From: Blastobasis lacticolella
Taxonomy: Eukaryota > Arthropoda > Insecta > Lepidoptera > Blastobasidae
Assembly: GCA_905147135.1 (NCBI GenBank)
Contig: LR990043.1
Coordinates: 7,909,057 to 7,973,056 of the forward strand
Direction: 5' to 3'
Length of the DNA: 64,000 nucleotides
A program made the translations under genes and the position numbers. This document shows positions 33,516 to 46,224 of this stretch, one piece after another (within the stretch, counting starts at the first letter, position 1; every line of letters begins with the position of its first letter). The notes beneath the pieces were generated by a model. It saw nothing but the letters and a program-made list of their open reading frames with translations. It was not told the DNA's origin and did not search any database.

Positions 33516-36061
33516 TCGATATGAGTGCTCGAGAATATACTATGGCAAGGTCCATTTTCATTCATAGTTATCGTGAGGAGTGTTTATAACTGGCAAAGTC
33601 CTGTCACTTATTTCCACCGGTGCTACTCCTGTTTAGCCAAGATCTACAGCGGCGACACTCAGTCACGCCCAGGACTGTTATAGAACCCGCAACAAAAATA
33701 AATAAGTAAATAGAGGTGACATTTTTCAAAACATAAACAGATGATTTACTAAATATCAAATGGTCAGGATCTGCTATTGTTAAAATTATTCAGAATTATT
33801 AGAAAAGTACATGCGCTCTAAGGCATCGCGGAGAATATTGTAAGTTTTTTTGGAGACCGCTTATGTAATACTTTTATGCTTAGTTTTAAAACACTTCGAA
33901 AGTACATTTTTCTCACTGAGCATGACGAAAGACAAGTTCCTGATGTAAATAAGCGTAAAATTAATATAAATCTAACGTAGTCTATTTTACCGGGCTCCGA
34001 ACTTTTTACAAACGATATAATATTTCCAGAAATAAAGATGATAAATGATGACACACTTTTGATAATAAGCTTATTTTACAGCAATAATGATGATTAGCTA
34101 TTATTTATTTATTCTGCTGCCTCAGTTTGCGTCATAATCAAGACAAAAATGTCAGCGTTTGAAATATGTACAATATCATTAGTAAGTCGATTACCTACTG
34201 AATAAACGGCCTTGTGTTATATTTATTTCCCTGTTCCGACGGACGCGGCAACCGTACCGCTGGGATCGAGAGAGGCTGCGTGGGCGCATCCTACCTAGCA
34301 GTCGTAAATTTCAATACGGCCGGTAATAAAAATACAACTAACACATTTCCTACACTTTGATTTGACCTGTTTACACAGATCAAAGGCGTACGAATAAAGT
34401 TTATCAAATCTCAATGTTTTAACTCGCACTCGTATATATTCGGGGAATTTGTAACGACCTGATTTTTGAGCTCGTTTGTTTATAATAATGTTAGTTGCAG
34501 ATGGCTGGTGCGCTGCTAATACTCTAGAATAGGCTGTCTCCGAGCACGCTCGCAGGAACGTGCATTTACAGCGTGTGAGTCATTATGACACTTAATAATA
34601 GCATAATGACGGAGACGCAGCCGTGCGAACAGCTGATAATAACAAGTCAATTGGTTGACACGTCGGCAGTTAATTGCGAATTATGCGCGGCCGGCGCGGC
34701 GGCGGCGGCGGCGGCGACGCGATCGGATCGCAAATGAGTGTAATGCCGGCGGCGGCGCGTGCGGCCCTCGCGTGAAGGCATCCCGCCCTCGTGAATGGCG
34801 ATCGGACTCCATTCAACCAGTTTGGTCGCGCACTGATTACCGCCTCCCGGTTAATCTTATCTACTACGCGGGCCGCGCAGCGCCACGCGGCCGCGGCCGG
34901 GCCGCAGCCGGCCCGTCGCCCACAAAAACCCGGAGCCGGCCTCTGATGAGTTTCCTCACTCCATTCACACCTTTTTATAGATTTTTTCGTGAATGAAGTC
35001 GTGTTCGGGATAATTATTGAATTTGGACGATTCGTTACGAATATCGATGAGCCGGAAGCCCATCGGCGCGGCTGATTGCGTCGGGTGATCAAATTCCGTC
35101 GCTCAGAAAGTAATTTTATGGTTTTTAAACTGAATTTTTAGTTGGATCGGAAATTATGGGAACATTTTTATGACCTTCACTCGTTTTAAAGTTTTTATTA
35201 CAGAATTCCAAGGGGATTGGAAATAAATTGTGTGCTGGGATAAACGTACAGACATAAAAGGTGCTTTACTAATTTTGCCGACTGTCGGTTACATTCGTAT
35301 CGCGATCGGGCGCATTATTTACACGCATTTGTCCGGTCGGCAATACGTGGAGAACGTTGCGCAAAATAGTGCACAACCGCTCCAATAATTATTCAGCCCG
35401 TGTAAACAGTTATTCCTATTGTAGCCGGCAGCGACCGGCGGCCGCGGCGGGCAATTTGTCGCCAACGGGTGTAATTTTAAACGTCATATTAATTGTGTAC
35501 GACAAACAGTCGCGTCGGATATTAGAGCGGCATTATAAAACGAATCAGTGGTAATAACGCGGGGATCTAATTAAATTGCCCCCGATAATAATGGCACTCG
35601 GCTCCCCTCGCAGACCCCTCCGCATTTATTATTCCTGGCCGCGCACAGCACGCAGCCCGCCGCCACGCCAATCTACCCCCTATCGGAGCGGCGCAAGGTG
35701 CAACTATTCACAGTTAACTCGTTGCTTACCGTGCCCCACCTCGTACGCTCACGGCGATATAAAGAGAATGCGTGGTTTGTAAAGTACGTTTAAATGCAAC
35801 AACAGCTGTTTCTTTGGCGTCGCTCGAGATTGTAGGTAGAGTTATTAACGAATTTATGGCGGTTAATTGGGTCGCTTGGCATTCTAAAAGAAACATTCGA
35901 TGTTGAGATTCTTCTCTTAATCGCGTGAAATACCAGTCTCTATCACTAGTATCCAGCGTTAAAAGTTAGTTGATGTTTCTTATCAGGAGACGGTTTGTTA
36001 ACAGTTTCCTTTGGACTATGACATGGAATCGTTCAAGAGGTATATTGCAGGACTCCAAGTT
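33516..36061. other. Non-coding stretch
   Basis: Apart from the CpG island at 34660-34960, this holds AT-rich and mixed sequence with TAATTA-type sites. Frames at 35350-35780 have no domain resemblance. Confidence 0.5.
34660..34960. promoter_or_regulatory. CpG island
   Basis: It includes a GGC trinucleotide run (about 34696-34716), GCGGCCGCGGCCGGGCCGCAGC and a NotI-like GCGGCCGC. A 140-codon minus frame spans it but has low-complexity Pro/Ala/Arg composition and no recognisable domain, so it is read as non-coding. Confidence 0.4.
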
Positions 36062-36128
36062 TCTGATGTCCATAGACGGCGGTGATCACTTTCCATCAGG
36101 TGGCTCGCTTGCCAGTTTGTCTGCCGTA
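36062..36128 (-). repeat. Lepidopteran dispersed repeat fragment, inverted
   Basis: The minus strand reads TACGGCAGACAAACTGGCAAGC..CCACCTGATGGAAAGTGATCACCGCCGTCTATGGACATC, the same family as at 27261. Confidence 0.7.
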
Positions 36129-36464
36129 TTACATAAAAGTGATCTCTGAAGCACCGGAGTTGACCATTAGCGAACCTCGTACGAGACCGTAAGCGAAAAA
36201 GTTACAAAACCCATTTTTTCTGTTGTGTTGATAACACCTGTATGCCCCCAATCTGCTCACAGCGGCGGTTATTGACACAGTCAGTGTCATGGGGAAGACA
36301 GTGATTGGATAGACAGGATAACGGGATTCGATTTCCCTAATGTCGCGTCCCGGGGCTGTTCGCGTCTTGTCTGCCGCCGTCGGATTGCAATCCACGGCAA
36401 TTGCGACCCACACCTTTATATTGTTATATCTCCATTTCATTGCTCGCGAGGGACTCCAGCTGCT

Positions 36465-36506
36465 CCCCCCGCGCCCCCCGGCCCTCCCCCCCCCCCCCCC
36501 CCGTCC
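36465..36506. repeat. C-rich low-complexity run
   Basis: CCCCCCGCGCCCCCCGGCCC leads into an uninterrupted C run of 17 bases (36486-36502). Similar but shorter poly-C occurs at 3744-3761. Confidence 0.9.
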
Positions 36507-37175
36507 ATTAGTGTTTTGTGAATGATTTAAAAGCTCTTTCGGATAACTACTCTGTAAGTGAGTAATTTAAGACTCACTCTTCCCATTTTATCAGTGCTCC
36601 CTAAATTTGAGTGCGCATTAAAACATTACACGATAGGTACTCTCGGAGGCAGCTGTTTGCGAAATAACTCACTTAGCTTCAGGATTTAATGGATTATATT
36701 TTCGTGTCGTATCTTTTGCGATTCGTTTGCTCTGGCACGGAGTAAACATGTTCTATCGTATCGATTGTCCTATTACGGTGCGTGGCCTGGGCGTGATTGC
36801 ATCCGTTAATTGAATTTGTTGTCTTCTAAATAATATATTCACCTGCTACCTCGTGTAAGGCTTGCCTGTAGCAATAAAATACTTCGATAATTCCGATTCC
36901 ATCACGAAGGAGCACGTAGCTGTGCATGATACAAAATTGTCTCGAATCAACCATTTAACTAACAATTATTATTATGAAGAGTAAGCTTCTTATTTGTTTA
37001 GATACGGTAGTAACTGAATTTTTATTATACAACAACATACAAGTGCGATAAACAAAACAAAGATAAGAACTTATCTAACTAAAATTAAATTAACCTATAA
37101 TTCTAATCTAAAAATCGGTATGTACAAATGTCTCACATATCGCTGCCACTGGTGGGGGAGGTGCCCATATAGTTT

Positions 37176-37196
37176 GATTGATTGATTGATTGATGT
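37176..37196. repeat. (GATT)n microsatellite
   Basis: Five consecutive GATT units in otherwise AT-rich sequence. Confidence 0.85.
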
Positions 37197-37869
37197 AATC
37201 TTTATCGTACCAAAATAAAATGGATTTGCGTGAATAAGTATCTTTCGCACACATATGTAACTACTAGACACCGTGGCCAGGAACATGACGCGTAGGTAAG
37301 ACTTCATTCGCGTATTACAACAAAGTTTTCAAAATGATAAGTAGATCCTCATCGAATAAACTAGTAATTTGGTAACCAAGCTCAACAAATACCGAGAACA
37401 TAGGAATCGAAGCAATAACGAATAGCCAGCGTGGCCAGCAATAATTGATACGTCACACACCACCCTAATACTAAACTGGGACGTGACAAATGGCTACACC
37501 CTTTGCTTGTAGTATTCGTAACTGTACACATGCTGTCAAATCAAGGCAATTGAATTTAATCCCTGTATACAAACAAATATCGTTCAAATTAAAGCGACGG
37601 AATGCGACGGATTATAGGGGGTGTCCCAGTCAGCGTACGGAACTACGGAACGAATTGATGCAGGGTTTCAAGTAATATCAAATAGCATATTTAACAAAGT
37701 ATTTGTCCAGTAGATAGGTTAGAAAAATCATAGTTTTATTACGTCAACTGCACGTGGATGCGGATGTACGTAATGAGCGAAACTACGTACTGCGGATATT
37801 AAGTACATTAACTATTGTATGGAAGCATGGATGGAGATAGTGGTTTAACATGAAGATAACTTCTATCTA

Positions 37870-38115
37870 TACAGCATAGTAAAAAACAAAGTCGCTTCTC
37901 GCCGTCTGTCCCTATGTGTTTATGTACGCTTAGATCATTTAAACTACGCAACGGATTTTAATGCGGTTTTCAGCAATAGATAGACTGATTCAAGAGGAAG
38001 GTTTATAAGCAAGAAAAATGGGTAGGTAGGTGTAGGGTAGACGTAGAATAGATGTAGGTAGGTGTAGGGTAGGGGTAAGACTCCACGTGAATGAAGTCTT
38101 GCCGGGTCGACTAAT
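37870..38115 (-). repeat. Lepidopteran dispersed repeat ('aaaatccgttgcgtag' type), inverted, with imperfect satellite
   Basis: On the minus strand it reads GACTTCATTCACGTGGAGT, a C/T-rich array of about TACCCTACACCTACCTAC units, CATTAAAATCCGTTGCGTAG, and GACAGACGGCGAGAAGCGAC. The internal array is an imperfect minisatellite of roughly 10-25 bp units at about 38020-38075. Confidence 0.7.
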
Positions 38116-41100
38116 TTGTTATAAATTAATGTGGCTACTTCTAGCAAAAGCAATAATAGCAATTAAGATAACATGGCAAGGCACTTTCAAAATCGATCCC
38201 CAATCATTACATTACATATCCCCTCAATTCTTAAAAGTCATCAGCCTTGGCTAGAAAATGTATCCCCAATCATTCCCATAATGTAGACACTTCAATAAAA
38301 AGAATCAACCTGTGAATATTATCATGTTGGTAGCCCGCGCGGTACGGATGGCGGCGGTGAAAGCGGAAGAAAATCCGTCATCTCCCGCCTCGTAAACAAC
38401 GCGCCGGTGTGTACCAACATGGAAATGAGAATTAAGGCGAACGCATACTATACTAGACGTGATTAACGAACGTTATTAATAATAATAAATTACGCGACGT
38501 CAAGCTGCGGCGTGGTATTTTGTATTATATCTGTCAGCGAGTGTCTAATATTTTAATAGATATATAAATTCGTGAAAATATTTATTACAAGCAAACATGT
38601 AAATATAGCAATCTAAGGAACAATGTGGTCTTTGCCCAGCGCCTAGCTATCGATCGATCGGTAACTAGTTTTATGTATTTTATGCTACGGTTGACCGACG
38701 CTTGGATGGGGGGTAAAAGGGTTGCCATTTCTAATACATGCCCGATTTCTTGAACTAATTAGATAATCCATCTACGGTAACTATTTCGTTCATTAACACT
38801 GACAAAATTGCAGTTTAGAAACGGCGCCATAATTTGCTCTTCAGCCGCTCGTCACGCACAACGTCACACGTCAAAACTCCAACGTCGCGACGCCGTACCT
38901 GCGAACGTAAAACGCAGCTTCCAAGCGCCGCCCGTCAGGAGCGCAGTTTGGTTAGAAAGCGGCGCGTGCGTCGTCCCCTTACGGTAATACATGCGGCGCT
39001 GGGCGGTAATGATAAGATAACGCCCGGCCGGCGATGCGGCTGGCTGGCGGCTAGCCCGCGCCGGTCATTTTTTATTTGTGAAAAATTACAAAACAAAAAC
39101 AAGATTTTACACTCAACCGCCGTAGGAATGCACCGAGACCGGGGTGAACGCACCGACGTAATTTCGTGTAAGTTTTTATTATTCGGCATTCGGTTTTTAT
39201 GGGTATTACGTGCGCCGCCAATGGGCGGCGGACGGACGGGCCGGGCGTTTTGTCAAAATCGTTTGCTAGCCGAAAAGTTTGCATAATTTCTAGATAGCGG
39301 ATTTTTTTGGCGGTTTTTAATTACCCGCTTGGGCACACGATGAAACACAGTTTTAATTTCTATACTAAATGGGAATGACCGTTATGTTAAAGTTACGTTA
39401 ATCTAACCCTGATTGACAAGGAGAAGATTGCATATTTTTTCATATTTAATTTTAGTCAACGCTTTCCTACTTACGCAATGTTAATTAATCCTGATTGACG
39501 GTAGTCATTTGAAATTATCGATGATGATAAAAATCACGTTTCGTTAAATCACTCAGATATAAAAGGTTTATCGCTCATCGTATCATCACAAGGCATCCCC
39601 ATTACGTTTTGTCGCAGAACGATAGCTGTCAGCGAGTCCCAACAATAGAGTAGATTGGGGTAAATTGGCAGGATAAAAATAATTTATCTATCTAAATGTA
39701 GTTAGACACCCAACGGGGTGTCTGCCCCATCTGGGTCCTGCGCCCCGGCAGACGGAGCGACGCCAATAACTATTATTATTGTAATACTGAAGATTATTTA
39801 TGTAGTGGATAAACGGAATGTGAATTATGGGCCGATTCGTTTGGAGAACGCACTTATTGTGAAGAAGTTTGGCCTCTTGATTTTAAGTACTCTAGGTTTT
39901 TTGATATGGGAACAAAATGTTGTTTTTTATCTATTTACACCATAAACATTTACGACGAAGTACCTATCTAAAGGAACAAAATGAACAAAAAGCCTTTACT
40001 TAGTTTGGTTTTAATATTCTACTAAATGCCGAAGGCCGGGCGAAGTGGAGAAGAATGAGTTTGAAAGCGGACCTTGGCAGAGGCCCGGATAAGATGATGA
40101 TTAGATATTACCAATGTTGGTAAATTACAAAAATATAATCCACCTAGAGCTTAGGTACATTACGTTACATACAATCTTCGAATAATGAACGACGAACAAC
40201 TCGATACTTGTACTGTACTTGTACTGAGCTAGTAAAGATAAAATTATCAAACCGCTTCTGTCACCTCATATACTGGTACAGTTTTCGGCGCAGACGCACC
40301 TATATGGCGATAACAACGGGCGCGTTCCGGAAACATTTGGCTATTTTAATTTCACGGTTTCTAACCATGACGATGCGGTAATGGCCATACTATGAATAAT
40401 ACATGCCTTAAATTAGTTACAAAGACAAAATAAAGTTAGTTAACCCTTTTAGGTTGGTCTACGCTTATCGATCAAGACGATAATAATAATGTAAAGTACA
40501 TTAAATAGGGTAATACCTAGTTCATATGATAATTGCTTGAAATGTGTCTATGAAGGACACATTTTTACTTTCTTAAATCCAAATGTTTAAAAAATCCATA
40601 TTTCAAACCTAAAAACAAAAAATAGCAACTCGTATTAAGTGAAGGTCAATACACAGGTACTCATTGAAATACCTAATGCAAAAATAATATGATTTTAATT
40701 GGTTGAATAATGTATGGAAAGATGGAGCTCATAAAATAGCCGCTGTACAGTTTTTTTAAATTACCAGTATCATGATCACACTTATCTATCCCTCGGATGT
40801 ATAATGCACAACAATTGTTAACCCACGCAATACAGGAACTGGGTTATTAAAGAAAACTCAATGTGTTAATCAACTACTATCGGTGTATGGTAATGAGTAG
40901 TCTAGCTTTAATGGCTTAATTGGTGCTGAGTGAAACTGTAATTAATCCTGTAATGCTTACTGATGCAGACTCTATTTTAGTGCTATAACGGTTAGTGACA
41001 ATTCGTTGTTAAAAGAAACATCTTGTGACAGCAATAAATGAATGTTAGGAAACGGATTTCTTGTTTATTATGCCTACAGGCACACAATACTCAACTTATA

Positions 41101-42950
41101 TGGTTGAAGCGAATGTAAATTAATAGATATTGGCAGCAAATAATATGTAACTTGATAAAAGTCTTCAAATAACGAATTATCTAATTAATAACAGGTCGAT
41201 AAGTCACGTGATGAATAAATGAGTACGTAAGGAATAAGCTAAATAATATTGCTAAAATCACTTAACAATTTAAAATAGGCACCTACTTTATAACTGACTT
41301 GTAACGTGTGTTAGCAACGAATGTGTTATTTTATTTTATTACTCTATACCGAACCAGCATCCGTTATTGCCTTATTATAATTAGTAATTTATTATATCGT
41401 TCGAAATTACAAACGGGTACTTAATAAAACTTCAAATATCTGAAAATTTTAATATTTTTTCTGGCAGGCAATTAAAGCGTACAATGTTTTAGCGCCAAAG
41501 TAAAAAAAATGTAAAGAATTGTATACTACCTATATATGAAAATTAGGTACTTACAATGTATGCTTACAAAATATTTATTATCATTTTCAATTTATTTATT
41601 TAATGATATAACGTTCTATTTTATCTTTTAACTAGCAAATAACTTCTTTTAACAAATTATAGTCAATGTGTTCCCTTGCGCTGATCATTCAGCGTGCAGA
41701 TCGCGCATCATTAAATGGATTGGGGTGCTACTTTGTAGATGAAAAATAGCAGTACATGAAGTAGGGGACAAAAGATAGTCTGATGTAGTGATAGCTTAAC
41801 CGTAATACCTATTTCCATGGATAGTTTGGCAGGTGTGACTGACGCACGCAAGTGTTTTTATCGTTCTATCATCTTATTACTCTTTCTACGTCTTCTATTT
41901 CGGCTTTCCTTGTCTTCTATTTTGGAATCCGCGTCCTATATTTGATCTTAATACTTTTTCGCGGATTGGAGATAAAGATTTATTTAAAAATACTGAATAA
42001 TTGGACATAGAGACAAGCTAAAGCTAAAACACGCATTTTTAAACAACACTATTTAAATAACTACATCTACATCATCTTATTATACACATATAAACATTTA
42101 AAAAAAATTTAAAACCTCAAACATTCCGGCACCCCGACCTTCGCCGAACGGTGACCTACTGAGCCCAGTCTCCCCGTTTGTAAAAAGATGCGTAATTGAT
42201 TGCATCGAGCCGAGCTCATTTGGCTGATTGTATGGAGCGCCAAATTGCGTATTTAACGTATGGGAAGGACCCTCGAGCCATTGCCAATTTGGCGACGCAG
42301 GGGCCCCCGGGCTGTTTTTATTGCGACTCTATTATGTACCTATGTAGTTATTTATTCCGTTTTGACGATTCTGAACGACGTACGGTGTGAATTGGCAATG
42401 CTTCCACAAGGAATTATTATAATTCCTTATTGAAACGTTGCTGGATAGCAACAGTCTACATTTTCAAAACGTTCTGGCACCAGCAAGCTGGATGGTGTTG
42501 GTATGGTGTTGCGTGAATTGTCAAAGGAAGTAAAGCACACCAGTGCAGTGAATAGGATAGAATACACACACATCAACTTATACCTCAATATCTATTTTCG
42601 TGAATAAATTTCGGGTCGTTTTGATTTCACGACGGTTTAGGTATATATTTATTGATTTAATTATTTATTGCATACAATAAAGAAATACAGAGAGATAACA
42701 TAGATATAACTGCCACAATAAACACTATTTGATATTACTAATTTACGATATCGTAAACCAGGCAACATGAACTAATGATACGACATATTAGAATTAAATA
42801 TTACCTAGATAACAGACAGATACCTAAGTAGACAGTATGCCGCGCAAAGGTCTCGGATGCGATTCTCAGCCGGGTAAAAAGGGAAATTGAAATGTAGAAC
42901 TACTTATAATTTCTTTACCGGGAATGTAATATTGTATACTAATATAATTA
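38116..42950. other. Non-coding stretch
   Basis: It holds a CpG-richer patch at 38840-39260 with a chance 150-codon frame (basic, no domain) and a GC segment at 39707-39770. Otherwise AT-rich sequence; nothing recognised. Confidence 0.5.
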
Positions 42951-43125
42951 AGAGGAAAGATTTGATTGTATGTTTGTTTGTTTGTAATGGATAAACTTAA
43001 AAACCGCTGAACCGATTATAAATATTCTTTCAACTTTCGAACATTATAGTTTTACATTATCAGCGAGTAGGTAGGGGGTAGGACGCTACGCGAACAAAGT
43101 CGCGCCGCCGGGCCCACTAAGTATT
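42951..43125. repeat. Partial dispersed repeat (AAACCGCTGAACCGATT..AACAAAGTCGCG)
   Basis: GTATGTTTGTTTGTTTG, AAAAACCGCTGAACCGATTA and GCGAACAAAGTCGCGCCGCC are phrases typical of the lepidopteran repeat family related to 27548. Boundaries are uncertain. Confidence 0.55.
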
Positions 43126-43680
43126 CAAATATTTTAAAGTACCTAGTATACCAGTTATCTAGTTTAGTCTATTCCTTAGTTTGGGGCTAAATGACTAAAA
43201 CGATGAGTGTTAAAGAAAAGTATTAATATATATTTATGACATAACGCTTCCACTCCAAACCAATGCAAAAGCCGCACCGCGATGACAAACTTAACCTTGT
43301 AATGGCGGCGCCACAAGTGGGCGCGCTTGCACAAGTATTAAATTCCCAAAAGTGGAACGCAGTTGCGAATAAAGGGCGGTTCACGTTATCGGGCTGTGCA
43401 AATATCTCGCCCTGCAGATTAGATAAACCGAAGACATCGCTCCGTGGGAATAACCGGGGATTATGACGCGAAGAATAACGCTGTTGCCAACTTAGCGCTT
43501 TCGTTGCTAGATCTAGCGCTTTGTTTTGTAATGTTGGCTGCTATTTATCGAAACGGTTTTAATTATTTAGCGCTATATTTTTGTACGTATAGCACCCGTT
43601 CAAACGGTTTTCAAACAAAATTCAGAAATCTAGCGCCTTTTCTAAGGTCTAATTTTATTTTATCCCTATTTTTAGAACCG

Positions 43681-43788
43681 CTCGCATCCAAACGCTCGCG
43701 TGCACTAGCTATCTCTTTCACACTCGTGGTAAATTGCTAGAGATAGAAAAGACAAGCATTAGAAGGCGAGCGCTCGCGTGGATGCGAG
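43681..43788. repeat. Imperfect foldback repeat
   Basis: CTCGCATCCAAACGCTCGCG at 43681 is answered by CGCGTGGATGCGAG near 43775-43788. AGCTATCTCTTT near 43708 is answered by AGAGATAGAAAA at 43741. The segment is flanked by several TAGCGC motifs and by a GGGCC-containing end, so it may be a decayed MITE. Confidence 0.6.
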
Positions 43789-45643
43789 AGTTTTCAAATA
43801 TAGGGCCTGGTAGCGCCGTTTCGCTTAGAAGACTTGTATGATTGCAGCGAAAGGGCGTTTACGCGCTCTTTTGTGTCTACGGTTCCTATCTCAGCTCAGA
43901 TCAGGATAGCAATCTGAACAATATGTTGAAACCAGACAGTTTAATAATCGAGTCAGCCATTGTTCTTGCTAAATGTAATCACCATTGTATAATAGCTGTA
44001 ATTATTATTGTTTTATAATTAATGTGTTCAAATATTTTCGTTTGGTGGCTCGCCTAATTTTACCAACGTAAGTATGGTCAACAGCAATCTGTTGCCAGTG
44101 GACAGGTCGCACGCAGTCTTTTGAATCTTAGAAGCAAGTGGTACATTTAAAATCTGTAATTAACAGTGTAATTCAACAGAAAAGGAGCGATAGATACAGG
44201 GCCCTAGCAGATATAGAATTTTTACCTATTTACCTAGTCATAGAATATCTATACTAACGTAAGCCTAGCGCCGTTTAGAGGCTAGGTATTCTAGCGCCAT
44301 ACATAAGTATAGTAGATACTGTGCCAATTTTGACACTGCCAGACAGTTAAAGACAATTCGTGCAAGTTTTGTCCATGAAGTCACAGATCTCTCCGTCACG
44401 AAAACCTCTGACGTAGACGAGAAAAATGTACCTAAGTAGGTACTGTAGAGTTTATATTTCAATGGTACCTCTATGTCACACTTTCTTAGTTTCTCAACTA
44501 AAAGCATGCGTATAGGTAATGTACTTAGAACCAATTTATAGGAACGCAGAACATTTAAGTTTTTAGAGGAAATAGTTTGTTTATAAAAACAAACATACAA
44601 ACGTTACGTTATACAAACTCGGCAACAAAAAAGGGCTTCTCTTAAATTTCTAAACAAAAAGTGGTATTTATGGGATGTCTAAGACATACCTCTGTCTTCA
44701 TACGGATAGGTTTCATTTCAAGTAACTTGGTTTATGTAAGAGGGTCATCTTGTGTTGGGAAGCGAAGGATGGCGGAAGGAGATTGACGTGCACACAGTCA
44801 AGTGCGAGGGCCAAAACTCAAGAGACTTCACCGAGTTACTGTTGAGTGTAGAGTAGCCAAGCACTAAATGGTCATTAGAGAAAATAACCCAGGTTCTATT
44901 GCCTGTTCTCCTTAAATTGCTATATTCTAACGGACGCCAGCTAGTCAAGTCAATTTAGAAGAACTTCATGTTCGTTTCAAGTCATTTTCTGCGTTAGGTC
45001 ATAATACCTATACATATACTGAATTAAATCTCAAATTAAACTGCATCGCAGTAAATTATTTTGTTTTAAAATGAAGATGTCCTATCAGAAATAACATCCA
45101 ATTCAGAACGATCGTGATAACGGCTTCAAATAACAACTCAGATATAATTGCCTACAAAATCCTGTCATAAGTCACGTCTACGCCGGAAAGGCCATAGTAC
45201 TATGTGCCTCCAAAGCTAGCATAAGCAAAATAAATGATAACTAGAGAGGAATTCCTGTCAATAGGTCACGGATATCGTCAGTCGTCGCCGAACAACAGAT
45301 GGCCCATTGTGTTTAGAACAAGATAAGACCATGCCTTTCCCACTGCGCGTGAGTGTTTGCGCGTAAAACGTTGCTTGTAGACAAAAAATGAGGTAAGTAT
45401 GTACGTAAATTATGTGATTTGTCATTTGGTATGTTATTTTCTTTATTTTGGATTGTTATTTGTAATGGAAAGGGTGTGAAAGTGTGTAACATAGATCTGA
45501 ACAAGCTTTTATGACGAATGATTGTTGTTAGGGTGACCGAAAGCACTTTGTTACTATTTTTTATCACTGGTGGTGGTGGTTTATTCCTCATTCATATTGA
45601 AATGCTTGAAACCAAAATTATTTTGCTGTTTCATAAAAAAAAC

Positions 45644-45690
45644 ATTTTTTTATACCACAAAGGTGGCAAACAAGCTTACGGCCTGACTGA
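45644..45690 (+). repeat. Lepidopteran dispersed repeat fragment ('ataccacaaaggtggcaaac')
   Basis: TTTTTTATACCACAAAGGTG followed by GCAAACAAGCTTACGGCCTG matches the start of the repeat at 6133. The rest is missing. Confidence 0.72.
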
Positions 45691-46130
45691 CATAAGACTA
45701 GTAAGGTAATATTATGGGAAAATGAATTTCCGGTTCGACATTATTTTGAGACAAGCTGGCCCGGCGGCACTTCGTTAGTGTGGCGTACGCTATGCGCATC
45801 ACATCATTATATCATGGAGTAAATAAGGAGTTTCTTTCATCACTGATCAATTCCACTGTCTAGAGTCTAGATAAATAAGATAAAAAAATAGAGACACGGA
45901 CAGCCTGTACCTAGGAAGGGGTGTAACGTAATGGTGATACTAAGGTGATGAGATGAGGTGAGGTGATCAACTTATGATACTAAACAACTTTTATACATGT
46001 AGCTAGGACTAAATACCCCAAAAGTTGTATCCCTACCAGAATAGAATAATACCATTAATTTGTTGCCGGTTGAAATGTAATACGGGTGTTTAAATAGCAT
46101 TAAACTTACTAACACTTTTGTTACATTCTG

Positions 46131-46224
46131 TACACATTTGACTAATTAGCTGACCCCTTACTCCATATTGACACATGCATTATCATAAGGTTGGGGGGCC
46201 AACTAATTAGTTGAATGACTGTAC
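46131..46224. mobile_element. Small MITE, copy 2
   Basis: The core TAATTAGCTGACCCCTTACT, then CATTATCATAAGGTTGGGGG and CAACTAATTAGTTGAATGACTGTAC matches the element at 32680 over about 85 bases. The left terminus is more diverged (TACACATTTG). Confidence 0.78.

Noticed and set aside
34655..35092. Open frames of 113 (+) and 140 (-) codons in a CpG island
   Set aside because: Low-complexity Arg/Ala/Pro composition, no domain, and opposite-strand overlap caused by GC bias.
38834..39286. Plus-strand 150-codon frame
   Set aside because: Basic, with no recognisable domain or splice context, in a CpG-rich patch.
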